64,000 nt of DNA, taken from JAVJUV01 sp040220415 (GTDB lineage Bacteria > Pseudomonadota > Alphaproteobacteria > Rhodobacterales > Rhodobacteraceae). The notes beneath the pieces are model-generated. The model saw only the letters and a list, made by a program, of their open reading frames with translations. It was not told the origin of the DNA and made no database searches. Numbering within the stretch: position 1 is the stretch's first letter; the number at the start of each line of letters is the position of its first letter. Shown one piece after another: positions 1 through 8,796 of this stretch. The DNA lies in assembly GCA_040220415.1 (NCBI GenBank), contig JAVJUV010000167.1, forward strand, positions 62,001-126,000, in the 5' to 3' direction. Position numbers and translations under genes: made by a program.

Positions 1-665
1 TCCCGGTGATCCTTCTGTTCTACCTGCTGGTCACCCCCGAGATCGTTCTGACCGGCATCCCGGTCTATATGGCGGCGGTGCTGTTCATCTTTCCGATCAT
101 CTTCCTGACGATCCTGATCAACTCGCGCTACTACGTGCAGCCGATGAAGCGGAACATCTACATCGCGATCACGCTGGTGATCGGGCTGTGGCTGTATTTC
201 GGTATCGCCTGGAACATGGACCCTCTGGGCATCATCGAGTTCCCGCCGAACCTGCTGGTGGTGTTCGTGTCGGTGGTATTCGTGAACTCGCCTACCGTGT
301 TCCGGATCGTCCGCGGCATCGCGCTGGACATCAAGACGCGCGATTACGTGGCTGCGGGTCAGACGCGGGGCGAGGGGCCGTGGTACATCATGCTGTGGGA
401 GATCTTGCCCAACGCGCGGGGACCGCTGATCGTCGATTTCTGCCTGCGCATCGGCTACACCACGATCCTGCTGGGCACGCTGGGCTTCTTCGGTCTGGGA
501 CTGTCGCCCGAAAGCCCGGACTGGGGCTCGACGATCAACGACGGGCGCAAGCTTTTGTCGATCTATCCGCACCCGGCGCTGGTTCCGGCGCTGTCGCTGA
601 TGAGCCTTGTCCTGGGCCTGAACCTGCTGGCCGACGGCCTGCGCGAAGAAAGTCTGAGAGATTGA
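1..665 (+). CDS. Peptide ABC transporter permease, DppC/OppC type (C-terminal part)
   Basis: Inner-membrane permease subunit of a peptide/nickel-class ABC importer. The reading frame is open from the window edge, so the start lies outside. About 220 residues are visible. Hydrophobic segments are followed by the cytoplasmic EAA-type loop (DYVAAGQTRG...LPNARGPL, near residues 113-140 of the visible part) that docks on the ATPase. The ending ADGLREESLRD resembles the usual C-terminus of DppC-like proteins. It lies 85 bp before a double ATPase gene on the same strand, so the two are probably one transporter operon. The substrate cannot be told from the permease alone. Confidence 0.9.
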   Translation, partial: PVILLFYLLVTPEIVLTGIPVYMAAVLFIFPIIFLTILINSRYYVQPMKRNIYIAITLVIGLWLYFGIAWNMDPLGIIEFPPNLLVVFVSVVFVNSPTVFRIVRGIALDIKTRDYVAAGQTRGEGPWYIMLWEILPNARGPLIVDFCLRIGYTTILLGTLGFFGLGLSPESPDWGSTINDGRKLLSIYPHPALVPALSLMSLVLGLNLLADGLREESLRD

Positions 666-750
666 TGCGGCCGGCCGATTACGGGCGGATCGCGCGCGCA
701 TTTTCCATGCGATGCCGATCCCGGTTTTCGCCCTCGGAAAGGGGTAACTA

Positions 751-2835
751 ATGGCCAAGTGGGACCATGACGGACCGATCCTCGAGATCGACCAGCTGTC
801 GATCAGCTTCTTCACGAGGCTGCGCGAGATCCCTGCGGTCATGGATTTCTCGTGCACCGTGCAGCCCGGCGAGGCGATGGGGCTGGTCGGAGAGTCGGGT
901 TGCGGGAAAAGCACCGTGGCGCTGGGTGTCATGCAGGATCTGGGGGTCAACGGCCGCATCGTCGGCGGCACCATCAAGTTCAAGGGCCGCAACCTGAACG
1001 AGATGAGCCAGGAAGAACTGCGCGACATCCGAGGCTCGGAGATCGCCATGATCTACCAGGAGCCGATGGCCTCGCTGAACCCGGCGATGAAGATCGGCAG
1101 GCAGCTTATCGAAGTTCCGATGATCCACGAAGGCGTGGACGAGAAGGAGGCATACAAGCGCGCCCTGGAAGTCGTCACCGACGTGCGCCTGCCCGACCCG
1201 GAACGCATGCTGAACAGCTATCCGCACCAGCTGTCGGGCGGCCAGCAGCAGCGGATCGTCATCGCCATGGCGCTGATGTCGAAGCCGTCGCTTCTGATCC
1301 TGGACGAACCGACCACCGCGCTTGACGTCACCGTGGAAGCCGCCGTTGTCCAACTGGTGAAGGACCTTGGCAAGAAGTACGGCACGTCCATGCTGTTCAT
1401 CAGCCACAACCTGGGCCTGGTGCTGGAGACCTGCGACCGGATCTGCGTGATGTATTCCGGCGAGGCGGTCGAGACCGGCTCGATCGTGGACGTGTTCGAC
1501 AAGATGCAGCATCCCTATACGCAGGCGCTGTTCCGTTCGATCCCGCTGCCGGGCGCCGACAAGAACGCCCGTCCGCTGGTCGCCATTCCGGGGAACTTTC
1601 CGCTGCCGCACGAACGGCCCGACGGCTGCAATTTCGGTCCGCGCTGTGATTATTTCGAAGTGGGCCGCTGCGATGCCGGCGACATCAGGATGGCCAGCGT
1701 TCCCGGCGACGAACGCCACGATACGCGTTGCCTGAGGTTTCAGGAGATCGACTGGAACGCACCGATCAAGGCCGGGGCTACCCACCAGAAGGCCGAACCG
1801 GGCCAGGTGGTGCTGAAGATGGAGAACCTCAAGAAGTATTACGAGGTGGCCGCCAACGCGCTTTTCGGCGGCAAGGATCGCAAGGTCGTCAAGGCCAACG
1901 AGACCCTGTCTTTCGAGGCGCGGGAATCCGAAACCCTGGCCATCGTCGGGGAATCGGGCTGCGGCAAATCCACCTTCGCCAAGGTTCTGATGGGGCTTGA
2001 GACGGCGACCTCGGGGCGCATCCTACTGGACAACAAAGAGATCCAGGACGTGCCCATCGAGGCGCGCGACACCAAGACGATTTCGAACGTTCAGATGGTG
2101 TTTCAGAACCCCTTCGACACGCTTAACCCGTCCATGACCGTGGGCCGCCAGATCATCCGGGCGCTGGAGGTCTTCGGTATCGGCACGACGCCTGAATCGC
2201 GCCGTGAGCGTATGCTGGAGTTGCTGGACCTCGTGAAGTTGCCGCGCGAGTTCGCCGACCGCATGCCGCGACAGCTGTCGGGGGGGCAGAAGCAGCGCGT
2301 CGGGATCGCGCGCGCCTTTGCCGGCGGTGCGCGGATCGTGATCGCGGATGAACCGGTCTCGGCCCTTGACGTGTCGGTTCAGGCCGCGGTGACGGACCTT
2401 CTGATGGAGATCCAGAGAAACGAGAAGACGACGCTTCTGTTCATCTCGCACGATTTGTCCATCGTGCGCTATCTGGCTGACCGGGTAATGGTCATGTACC
2501 TGGGCCACGTGGTCGAGATCGGCAGCACCGACCAGGTCTTTTCGCCACCGTATCATCCCTATACCGAGGCGCTTCTTTCCGCCGTGCCCATCGCGGACAC
2601 CAGCGTGAAGAAGAAGCACGTCGTTCTGGACGGCGACATACCGTCGGCGATGAACCCGCCGTCCGGCTGTCCGTTCCAGACCCGCTGCAAGTGGAAGGAC
2701 AGGGTTCCGGGCGGGCTGTGCGACATCGAGGTGCCGCCGATGCGCACGACCGGTGTGGGTCATCAGATCAAGTGCCACCTGCCGGAAGAATCGTTTGCGG
2801 AGATGGAACCGGTGATCAAGATAGCGGCCGAGTAG
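751..2835 (+). CDS. Fused DppD-DppF-type ABC transporter ATP-binding protein
   Basis: Energises the adjacent peptide-type importer. The 694-residue protein has two complete ATPase halves. The first has Walker A GESGCGKST near residues 47-55, signature LSGGQQQR near 161 and Walker B LLILDEP near 181. The second has Walker A near 400-408 and signature LSGGQKQR near 509. Each half ends in the cysteine-containing oligopeptide/dipeptide C-terminal module (CNFGPRC... and CPFQTRC...). Many systems encode these as separate DppD and DppF proteins; one-polypeptide versions are common in Rhodobacterales. The ATG follows a GGAAAGGGG-like ribosome site. Substrate is unknown. Confidence 0.95.
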   Translation: MAKWDHDGPILEIDQLSISFFTRLREIPAVMDFSCTVQPGEAMGLVGESGCGKSTVALGVMQDLGVNGRIVGGTIKFKGRNLNEMSQEELRDIRGSEIAMIYQEPMASLNPAMKIGRQLIEVPMIHEGVDEKEAYKRALEVVTDVRLPDPERMLNSYPHQLSGGQQQRIVIAMALMSKPSLLILDEPTTALDVTVEAAVVQLVKDLGKKYGTSMLFISHNLGLVLETCDRICVMYSGEAVETGSIVDVFDKMQHPYTQALFRSIPLPGADKNARPLVAIPGNFPLPHERPDGCNFGPRCDYFEVGRCDAGDIRMASVPGDERHDTRCLRFQEIDWNAPIKAGATHQKAEPGQVVLKMENLKKYYEVAANALFGGKDRKVVKANETLSFEARESETLAIVGESGCGKSTFAKVLMGLETATSGRILLDNKEIQDVPIEARDTKTISNVQMVFQNPFDTLNPSMTVGRQIIRALEVFGIGTTPESRRERMLELLDLVKLPREFADRMPRQLSGGQKQRVGIARAFAGGARIVIADEPVSALDVSVQAAVTDLLMEIQRNEKTTLLFISHDLSIVRYLADRVMVMYLGHVVEIGSTDQVFSPPYHPYTEALLSAVPIADTSVKKKHVVLDGDIPSAMNPPSGCPFQTRCKWKDRVPGGLCDIEVPPMRTTGVGHQIKCHLPEESFAEMEPVIKIAAE

Positions 2836-2925
2836 GCCGAGGGTCGGTCGTTACCCTGGTTTGTCTGTTTCGATATTTCGCGCGCGCCGGTGAAACCGGG
2901 CTGGCGCAATGGATTGGAGAACGGG

Positions 2926-3567
2926 ATGAGAGACGCGACCGAGGTATCGCCGGACGAGATCCTGGCATTCTGGTTTCCCGAAGGTCTGGCGGACGCGGCC
3001 CCGGAGGAGGTTCCGGCATTCTGGAACAGCCGCATGCAGGGCGGCATGGACGAAGCGATATGCCGCGATTACGCGGAGGTCACACTGGCCGCGGCCGAGG
3101 GACGGCTGGATCATTGGGCCGAGACCGCGGATGGCCGTCTGGCGCTGATCCTGACGCTGGATCAGTTTCCCCGATCCCTGTGGCGCGATACGCCCGGTGC
3201 CTATGGTCAGGACATCAAGGCCGCCAGGCTTGCCCTTCAGGGTCTTGAGAACGGCCATTACGAGGCGCTTGCGCATACATTTCAGCGGCAGTTCTACATC
3301 ATCTGCATTTCCCACTGCGAGGGTCCGGATCACCTGGAACGCATGGACCTTTGCATACGCCTGAACCAGGATTTCCCGAAGATCGCGCGCGAAGGCGAGG
3401 AAGACATGATCGAACGGGGCATTGCGCAGGCAAGACGCGTGCGAGAGATCATCGCCCGTTTCGGCCGCCATCCCCACCGAAATCCGATCCTCGGACGGGT
3501 CTCGACGCCCGAGGAACTGGCCTATATCGAGACGGGCGATTTCCCGCACGTCCGGAAAATCGACTAG
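2926..3567 (+). CDS. DUF924 family protein
   Basis: 213-residue soluble protein of the DUF924 family, predicted all-helical and TPR-like, with no established biochemical role. The family signature is visible as LTLDQFPRSLWR followed by a GAYGQD segment, and the middle contains the typical helix ending in FYIICISHCEG. The frame is open further upstream to a GTG at 2890, but ATG 2926 is preceded by GGAGAACGGG and gives the usual family N-terminus (EILAFWFPEG), so I use it. It sits 90 bp downstream of the ABC ATPase gene and 90 bp upstream of xthA, both on the same strand, with no functional link evident. Confidence 0.85.
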   Translation: MRDATEVSPDEILAFWFPEGLADAAPEEVPAFWNSRMQGGMDEAICRDYAEVTLAAAEGRLDHWAETADGRLALILTLDQFPRSLWRDTPGAYGQDIKAARLALQGLENGHYEALAHTFQRQFYIICISHCEGPDHLERMDLCIRLNQDFPKIAREGEEDMIERGIAQARRVREIIARFGRHPHRNPILGRVSTPEELAYIETGDFPHVRKID

Positions 3568-3657
3568 ACCTTCAGTGCAGACACGCTTGCGGCCCGGGTG
3601 AAGCCGACCTAGGCAAGGGGGAACAGAGCCCCTACATGCCACTGGAGGAGTTTGTGA

Positions 3658-4446
3658 ATGGCGTTCACGATTGCAACCTGGAATATCAACTCGGTGCGGC
3701 TGCGCGAGCCTATCGTGCTGAAACTGCTGCAAGAGGAAGCCCCGGACGTGTTGTGCCTTCAGGAGTGCAAGTCACCGGTCGACAAGATCCCGACCGAAGG
3801 TTTCGCGGCGCTGGGATACAGGCATCTCGTGGCGCGGGGGCAAAAGGGCTATAACGGTGTCGCGATCCTTTCCAGGCTGCCGATCTTGGATGTCGGGGAC
3901 GTGGATTATGCCGCGTTGGGGCATGCAAGGCACGTCGCCGCGCAACTGGAAAACGGCGTGACCATCCACAATTTCTACGTGCCCGCAGGCGGGGACGTGC
4001 CGGACCGGGACGTCAACGAGAAATTCGGGCAGAAGCTGGATTATCTTACCGAGATGCGGGACGCCTTTCACGGTGAGCGGCCGGAGCGGTCGATCCTTGT
4101 CGGGGATCTGAATATCGCGCCCCGCGAAGACGACGTGTGGAATCACAAGCAACTGCTGAAAGTCGTCAGCCACACGCCTGTCGAAGTGGCGCAATTGGGC
4201 GAGACCCAGGATGCCGGGGGCTGGGTCGACGTCACGCGGAAAGATATTCCCGAGGGCAATCTTTACAGCTGGTGGTCCTATCGCGCCCCGGATTGGGACG
4301 CCGCCGACAAGGGCCGCAGGCTGGATCACGTCTGGGCCACGCCGGATATCGCCAACGCGGGGCATTCCAGCCGGGTTCTTCGCGAGGCGCGCGGATGGGA
4401 AAAGCCCAGCGACCATGCGCCGGTATTTGCAACATTCGATCTGTAG
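3658..4446 (+). CDS. xthA: Exodeoxyribonuclease III / AP endonuclease
   Basis: DNA repair enzyme of AP endonuclease family 1: it cleaves at abasic sites and removes 3' blocking groups in base-excision repair. The 262-residue length is normal. Visible catalytic motifs are WNINSVR near residues 8-14, LQECK with the metal-binding Glu36, GDLNIAP in the middle and a C-terminal SDHAPV with the catalytic Asp-His. A GGAGGAG ribosome site lies just before the ATG. The flavin oxidase gene starts 36 bp downstream on the same strand, so some read-through transcription into that cluster is possible. Confidence 0.95.
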   Translation: MAFTIATWNINSVRLREPIVLKLLQEEAPDVLCLQECKSPVDKIPTEGFAALGYRHLVARGQKGYNGVAILSRLPILDVGDVDYAALGHARHVAAQLENGVTIHNFYVPAGGDVPDRDVNEKFGQKLDYLTEMRDAFHGERPERSILVGDLNIAPREDDVWNHKQLLKVVSHTPVEVAQLGETQDAGGWVDVTRKDIPEGNLYSWWSYRAPDWDAADKGRRLDHVWATPDIANAGHSSRVLREARGWEKPSDHAPVFATFDL

Positions 4447-4482
4447 GACGCCATGCGACCTGGCCGAGGGAATATCTGAGAC

Positions 4483-5973
4483 ATGGGTAACCTGACGCGC
4501 CGGGCCGCGCTTCTTGGAGGCGGCGCCGTGATCGGCGGGGCCATCGGCCACACGATTGCCGGGAATGCGCCAAGCCAGGTCGGCACCGCCTCGTTGGCGC
4601 CGGGTGGTGCGGCGGGCACGCTGAACGACGCCAGTCTGCTGAGCGAGACGCCGGTTCATCGTCATACCATCATGTCCGAGGATCCGGACGAAGCCCTGAT
4701 CGCGCGGCTGCGCGCCGAACTGCGCGACGCGCGAGCCGACGGGCGGCCTTTCAACATCGGCGCGGCGCGGCACTCGATGGGTGGGCATGCCATTCCCGCG
4801 AACGGGCACGCGGTGACGTTCGACAGCGGGTATCTGGAGCCCGATACCGCGAACGCGACTTACCGCGTGCACGGCGGCGCGCGCTGGAGCCAGGTGATTG
4901 CTGCGCTGGACCCCATCGGGTTCGGCCCGAAGGTCATGCAGTCGAACAACGATTTCGGCGTCGCGGCGACGTTTTGTGTAAACGCGCACGGCTGGCCGGT
5001 GCCGCACGGGCCGATGGGCGCGACGGTTCGAAGCCTCCGGATGATGCTGGCCGATGGCGACGTGGTCACGGCCTCGCGCGACGAGAACGCGGATCTCTTC
5101 AGCCTGACAATGGGGGGCTATGGTCTGACGGGTGCCATCATCGACATGGAGGTCGAGATGGCGCCCAACCGGCGTCTTGTGCCGGCGTTCGAGCGGATGG
5201 CGTCACGGGATTACGCGCCCGCCTTCGCCGCAGCGGTCGGCGCGGGCGATGTGAACATGGCCTATGGCCGCCTGAACGTCGACCGCGACGGTTTCTTCGA
5301 CGACGCGCTGATGATCACCTATCGCGAGGCGGGCGATCAGGACGATCTGCCCCCGGCGGCCGGGTCGGGGTTCATGAGTCGTGCAGCGGCGCGGGTGTTT
5401 CGTGCCCAGTTGCTGAACGAGCCCGCAAAGGATCTGCGCTGGTGGTTCGAAGCCTCGCTTGGTCCGCGGATCGGGTCGGGCGAGGTCACCCGAAATTCGC
5501 TTCTGAACGAGCCGGTGATCACGCTGGACGACCGCGATCCCACGCGGACCGACATCCTGCACGAGTACTTCGTGCCACCTGATGCATTCGCGGATTTCAT
5601 GCAGGCGTGCCAGGACGTGATCCCGGCCAGCTATCAGGAGATGCTGAACATCACTCTGCGCTGGGTCGAGCCCGACACGACCAGCGTGCTGGCCTATGCG
5701 CCCGGACCCCGCATCGCCTGCGTCATGCTGTTCAGCCAGGAAATGACGGTTCGGTCCGAGGCCGACCATCGGCGGATGACCCGCGCCCTGATCGACCGGG
5801 TGCTGGAGATCGGCGGCACGTATTACCTGCCGTACCGTCCCCACGCGACGGTCGAGCAGTTGAGGAGGGGGTATCCTTCCGCAGAGCGCTTCGTGCGGGC
5901 CAAGCGCGAGCTGGACCCCGACCTTCTGTTCCGCAACCTGTTCTGGGACACCTACCTTGGAGGTCTGACATGA
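4483..5973 (+). CDS. Tat-exported FAD-linked oxidase (aldonolactone/alditol oxidase-like)
   Basis: 496-residue flavoprotein with a twin-arginine leader (TRRAALLGGG... in the first 28 residues), so probably exported folded to the periplasm. An FAD-binding PCMH-type domain spans about residues 55-215. GAARHSMGG near 93-101 contains His97, at the position where related lactone and alditol oxidases bind FAD covalently. The C-terminus (LFRNLFWDTY) resembles the ALO-type ending. The natural substrate is unknown. Its stop codon overlaps the start of the next gene (ATGA), and two further coupled genes follow. Family assignment is firm, function is inference. Confidence 0.85.
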   Translation: MGNLTRRAALLGGGAVIGGAIGHTIAGNAPSQVGTASLAPGGAAGTLNDASLLSETPVHRHTIMSEDPDEALIARLRAELRDARADGRPFNIGAARHSMGGHAIPANGHAVTFDSGYLEPDTANATYRVHGGARWSQVIAALDPIGFGPKVMQSNNDFGVAATFCVNAHGWPVPHGPMGATVRSLRMMLADGDVVTASRDENADLFSLTMGGYGLTGAIIDMEVEMAPNRRLVPAFERMASRDYAPAFAAAVGAGDVNMAYGRLNVDRDGFFDDALMITYREAGDQDDLPPAAGSGFMSRAAARVFRAQLLNEPAKDLRWWFEASLGPRIGSGEVTRNSLLNEPVITLDDRDPTRTDILHEYFVPPDAFADFMQACQDVIPASYQEMLNITLRWVEPDTTSVLAYAPGPRIACVMLFSQEMTVRSEADHRRMTRALIDRVLEIGGTYYLPYRPHATVEQLRRGYPSAERFVRAKRELDPDLLFRNLFWDTYLGGLT

Positions 5974-6374
5974 CCATTCACCAGAAGATCGCGCTGGGCT
6001 ATTTCGTCGTGCTGCTGGGCGCGGCCTCGCTGAATTACATCCCCGGCGTGACGGACGCCGAGGGCGTCGCCTTCGGGGTCTTCGCGCTGGATCTCTTCGA
6101 CGACGCACTTCACGCGGCCTCGGCCGCCTGGGCGTTGATTGCGGCGCTGGTTTCGTCCCGCGCCGCGCGGACGTTTCTGGTCCTGTTCGGAGCGCTTTAT
6201 CTTGGCGACGGTGCGCTGGGACTTGCGACCGGATCGGGGTATCTGGATTTCGGCATCTTCACGTATGGCGTTCAGGAGCTGGATTTCGGCTTCAAGATCC
6301 TTGCGAACCTGCCCCACATCGCGCTTGGCGGCATTGCGCTTTTCTCGGGGTTGTTCCTTGGGCGTCGGTCATGA
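5970..6374 (+). CDS. Small integral membrane protein, DUF4383-like
   Basis: 134-residue hydrophobic protein with about four predicted membrane spans (roughly residues 8-25, 45-62, 65-85 and 108-130). I do not recognise it firmly; the layout of helices with short charged loops resembles DUF4383-type membrane proteins. The ATG at 5970 overlaps the flavin oxidase stop (ATGA) and has GGAGG just upstream inside that gene. Its own stop overlaps the next start in the same way. Translational coupling on both sides suggests that it works with the exported flavoprotein, for example as its membrane partner, but nothing in the sequence names a cofactor. Confidence 0.75.
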   Translation: MTIHQKIALGYFVVLLGAASLNYIPGVTDAEGVAFGVFALDLFDDALHAASAAWALIAALVSSRAARTFLVLFGALYLGDGALGLATGSGYLDFGIFTYGVQELDFGFKILANLPHIALGGIALFSGLFLGRRS

Positions 6375-7420
6375 GGTTTCTCTGGCGCTGGCTGAAGCGG
6401 GCGTCCCTGGCGCTGGCCGTGATCGCGGCGCTTCTTCTGGCGCCGGTGGGATATACCGAGATCGCCTGCACCGGCACGCCCGCGTTCGCCGGGTATGATC
6501 CCATCATCACGGACCCCGACTGGCAACGCGCGGAAAGCCGGACGCTGACGACCTATCCGGAATGGCACATCGTTCATGCCTATGACGATTATGCCCGTGT
6601 GGTTCGCGACGGCGATCCCCACGATTTCGGCTATGTCAGGGCTGTGACGGGTTTCTGGAAGGCGCTGTGCCCGTTGAAGGCGCGCGCCGACGAGATGGGC
6701 GGAATGACGGGCGACAGCAAGATGACGATCTACACGATCGGCGTCAGCTTTACCGCCGAGCTTCTTGCCAAGGCCGCGTACGAGGAAACGCTTGGACGGG
6801 TCGCCACCTGGATTCGGGGGGGCGAACGCGCGCCGCTGGACGACCTGAGCGCGGAACAGGCGGCCGCCTATGCCCGCTTTCTTCAGCAGGTTCCCTGGTA
6901 CGAATGGGACTTCGCGGGCGACATCGACGCGCTGCGGCTGACGGCCACGGATGCGCTGCGGGATCGGGAACGACTGATGGCGCTGAGCCTGGAGTACGGC
7001 GCGAAGGCGCGCTATGCGAAGGTGATCGAGCAGGCCGTGGCGGAGATCGGCGCGGACGAGTTGCGCCTGCGTTCGATCGTGTCCGGTCTTGCGGCCTCGG
7101 AACTGGCTGCTGTCGACGGCGTAAACGTCATTGCCGAGCGGGCCGAAGGTATCGAGATCGAAACGGACCGCTACCGGGCATTCACGCGCGTGCTGGAGCG
7201 GTTGGCCGCGAACGGGGCGGACATCGTCGAGATTGCCGGGAATGACGAGATCCTGTTCACGGCATTGTCCGACAAGCCGGAAGCGGCGGGGGCGTTGCAC
7301 AGCTTTCCGCGTCAGGGATACGGCGACTGGCGGCACCTGATCCTGGTGCCGGTGGCGTCTTTGGCGGACAGGCTGCGGGGCCTTGACGGGCTGAGGCTGG
7401 AACATGTCCACGATTATTAG
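6371..7420 (+). CDS. Uncharacterised membrane-anchored protein
   Basis: 349-residue protein with a basic N-terminus and one strong membrane segment (LALAVIAALLLAPVGY, residues 14-29), the rest hydrophilic and presumably periplasmic. No catalytic motif is recognised. Notable segments are TYPEWHIVHAYDDYA near residues 60-74 and a run rich in Glu and Ala in the C-terminal half. The start overlaps the preceding stop (ATGA), and the end overlaps the next gene by 17 bp. It is almost certainly a real gene because both junctions are coupled and codon use matches its neighbours. Function is unknown. Confidence 0.75.
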   Translation: MRFLWRWLKRASLALAVIAALLLAPVGYTEIACTGTPAFAGYDPIITDPDWQRAESRTLTTYPEWHIVHAYDDYARVVRDGDPHDFGYVRAVTGFWKALCPLKARADEMGGMTGDSKMTIYTIGVSFTAELLAKAAYEETLGRVATWIRGGERAPLDDLSAEQAAAYARFLQQVPWYEWDFAGDIDALRLTATDALRDRERLMALSLEYGAKARYAKVIEQAVAEIGADELRLRSIVSGLAASELAAVDGVNVIAERAEGIEIETDRYRAFTRVLERLAANGADIVEIAGNDEILFTALSDKPEAAGALHSFPRQGYGDWRHLILVPVASLADRLRGLDGLRLEHVHDY

Positions 7421-7715
7421 GCGCGGACTGGTCGCCCTGCCGCTGGTTCTGATCGGTTGGATAGCGGTCATGGCGGTGGTGATGCGCGTGTCCGACGCGG
7501 CGCCGGGCGCCGTGGTTCCGTTCCCTTCCGCTTCGGTGATGCAGTCGTTGCCACGTGACACGGCGATACTGGGAATGAACCGGGTTGCCCTGACCGTGTC
7601 AAATCGTCCCGGCATGGCGAAGGAACTTTATGCCGCCGGAGCCTGGCTGGTTCTGCCCGCCGGCCTTACCGGGTGCCTTCCCCTGACCGAGGAACAGCGC
7701 AGACGGATGGAATAG
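7404..7715 (+). CDS. Small membrane protein of unknown function
   Basis: 103 residues with one N-terminal membrane span (ALPLVLIGWIAVMAVVM, residues 10-26) and a short soluble tail containing GAWLVLPAGLTGCLPL. It starts inside the last 17 bp of the preceding gene, the fourth consecutive coupled junction from 4483. I do not recognise a family. The tail could be a second short membrane-associated segment. It is the last gene of the cluster: the 142-bp gap that follows carries a promoter for the thioredoxin gene. Confidence 0.65.
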   Translation: MSTIIRRGLVALPLVLIGWIAVMAVVMRVSDAAPGAVVPFPSASVMQSLPRDTAILGMNRVALTVSNRPGMAKELYAAGAWLVLPAGLTGCLPLTEEQRRRME

Positions 7716-7799
7716 GCGCTGCGGCTTGTCGCCGGGGATGCGGCACTGTTCCCGTTGGCTGGTTCCCGCATTCGAAGCCTTGATTTCAGGGTCACCCCC

Positions 7800-7828
7800 T
7801 TGGTCTTTCGCCATGCGTTCGCATATAA
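7800..7828 (+). promoter_or_regulatory. Predicted sigma-70-type promoter for the thioredoxin-TPR gene
   Basis: TTGGTC at 7800-7805 and ATATAA at 7823-7828 are separated by 17 bp and end 29 bp before the ATG at 7858. This is a good match to a housekeeping -35/-10 pair in a region with few other A/T-rich hexamers. Prediction from sequence only. Confidence 0.45.
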
Positions 7829-7857
7829 GGCCCGACAACACCTAGTTGGGGACCACA

Positions 7858-8778
7858 ATGCTTGAACTTAATCCGAATGGACCCGCCGAAGAACCTGCCG
7901 GCGATCTGATCAAGGATGTCTCGGAAGCCACGTTCATGGCGGACGTCGTGGAGGCAAGTCAGACCGTTCCGATCATCGTGGATTTCTGGGCGCCCTGGTG
8001 CGGGCCGTGCCGCCAGTTGACGCCGGCGCTGGAAAGCGCGGTGCGTGATGCGCGCGGCAAGGTGAAACTGGTCAAGGTGAACGTCGACGAGAACCAGGCG
8101 ATCGCCGGGCAGCTTCGCATTCAGTCGATCCCGACGGTCTATGCCTTCTGGCAGGGACAGCCGATCGACGGTTTTCAGGGCGCGGTGACAGGCTCGGAAC
8201 TGAAGGCATTCATCGAGCGCCTTGTCAAAGCGGCGGGTGGCGAGACGGACGGCGGTCTGTCCGAGGCGCTGGAGGCTGCCGAGAGCATGCTGGACGAGGG
8301 TGCGGCCGCGGATGCGGCGCAGGTCTTTGCCGCGGTCATCCAGGAAGACCCGCAGAACACCGCCGCCTATGCCGGGCTGGCGAGAAGTCACCTGGCTCTG
8401 GACGAAACCGAGAAGGCGGAACAGATCCTGGACAGCGTGCCCGATGAGATTGCCTCGGCACCCGAAATCGAGGGGGTTCGTGCCCAGATCGATCTGGCGC
8501 GGCAGGCGGCGAACGCCGGTCCCGTGGCTGAACTTCAGGCGAAAGTCGACGCCGACCCCGATGATCACCAGGCCCGGCTTGACCTGGCGCAGGCGCTTTA
8601 TGCGTCGGGGAATGCGGAAGGTGCGGTCAATGAATTGCTGGAAAGCTTCCGCCGTGATCGCGAGTGGAACGACGGGGCGGCGAAAGCCCAGCTTTTCAAG
8701 ATTTTCGATGCGCTCAAACCGAACGATCCGGTAGCCTTGCACGGACGCCGCAAATTATCGTCGATGATATTTGCCTGA
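7858..8778 (+). CDS. Thioredoxin-domain protein with TPR-like C-terminus (CnoX/YbbN type)
   Basis: 306-residue cytoplasmic protein combining a thioredoxin fold (about residues 20-125) and a helical TPR-like half (about 130-300). The redox motif WCGPC is at residues 47-51, so the CxxC pair is intact, unlike E. coli CnoX, which lacks a classical active site. Proteins of this layout act as redox-linked holdases that pass clients to GroEL or DnaK. The frame continues upstream to a TTG at 7846, but the ATG at 7858 has GGGGA about 6 bp upstream. A Lon-substrate-domain gene follows after 18 bp, which fits a protein-quality-control unit. Confidence 0.9.
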   Translation: MLELNPNGPAEEPAGDLIKDVSEATFMADVVEASQTVPIIVDFWAPWCGPCRQLTPALESAVRDARGKVKLVKVNVDENQAIAGQLRIQSIPTVYAFWQGQPIDGFQGAVTGSELKAFIERLVKAAGGETDGGLSEALEAAESMLDEGAAADAAQVFAAVIQEDPQNTAAYAGLARSHLALDETEKAEQILDSVPDEIASAPEIEGVRAQIDLARQAANAGPVAELQAKVDADPDDHQARLDLAQALYASGNAEGAVNELLESFRRDREWNDGAAKAQLFKIFDALKPNDPVALHGRRKLSSMIFA

Positions 8779-8796
8779 CGGGGGAGGACGGACTAG

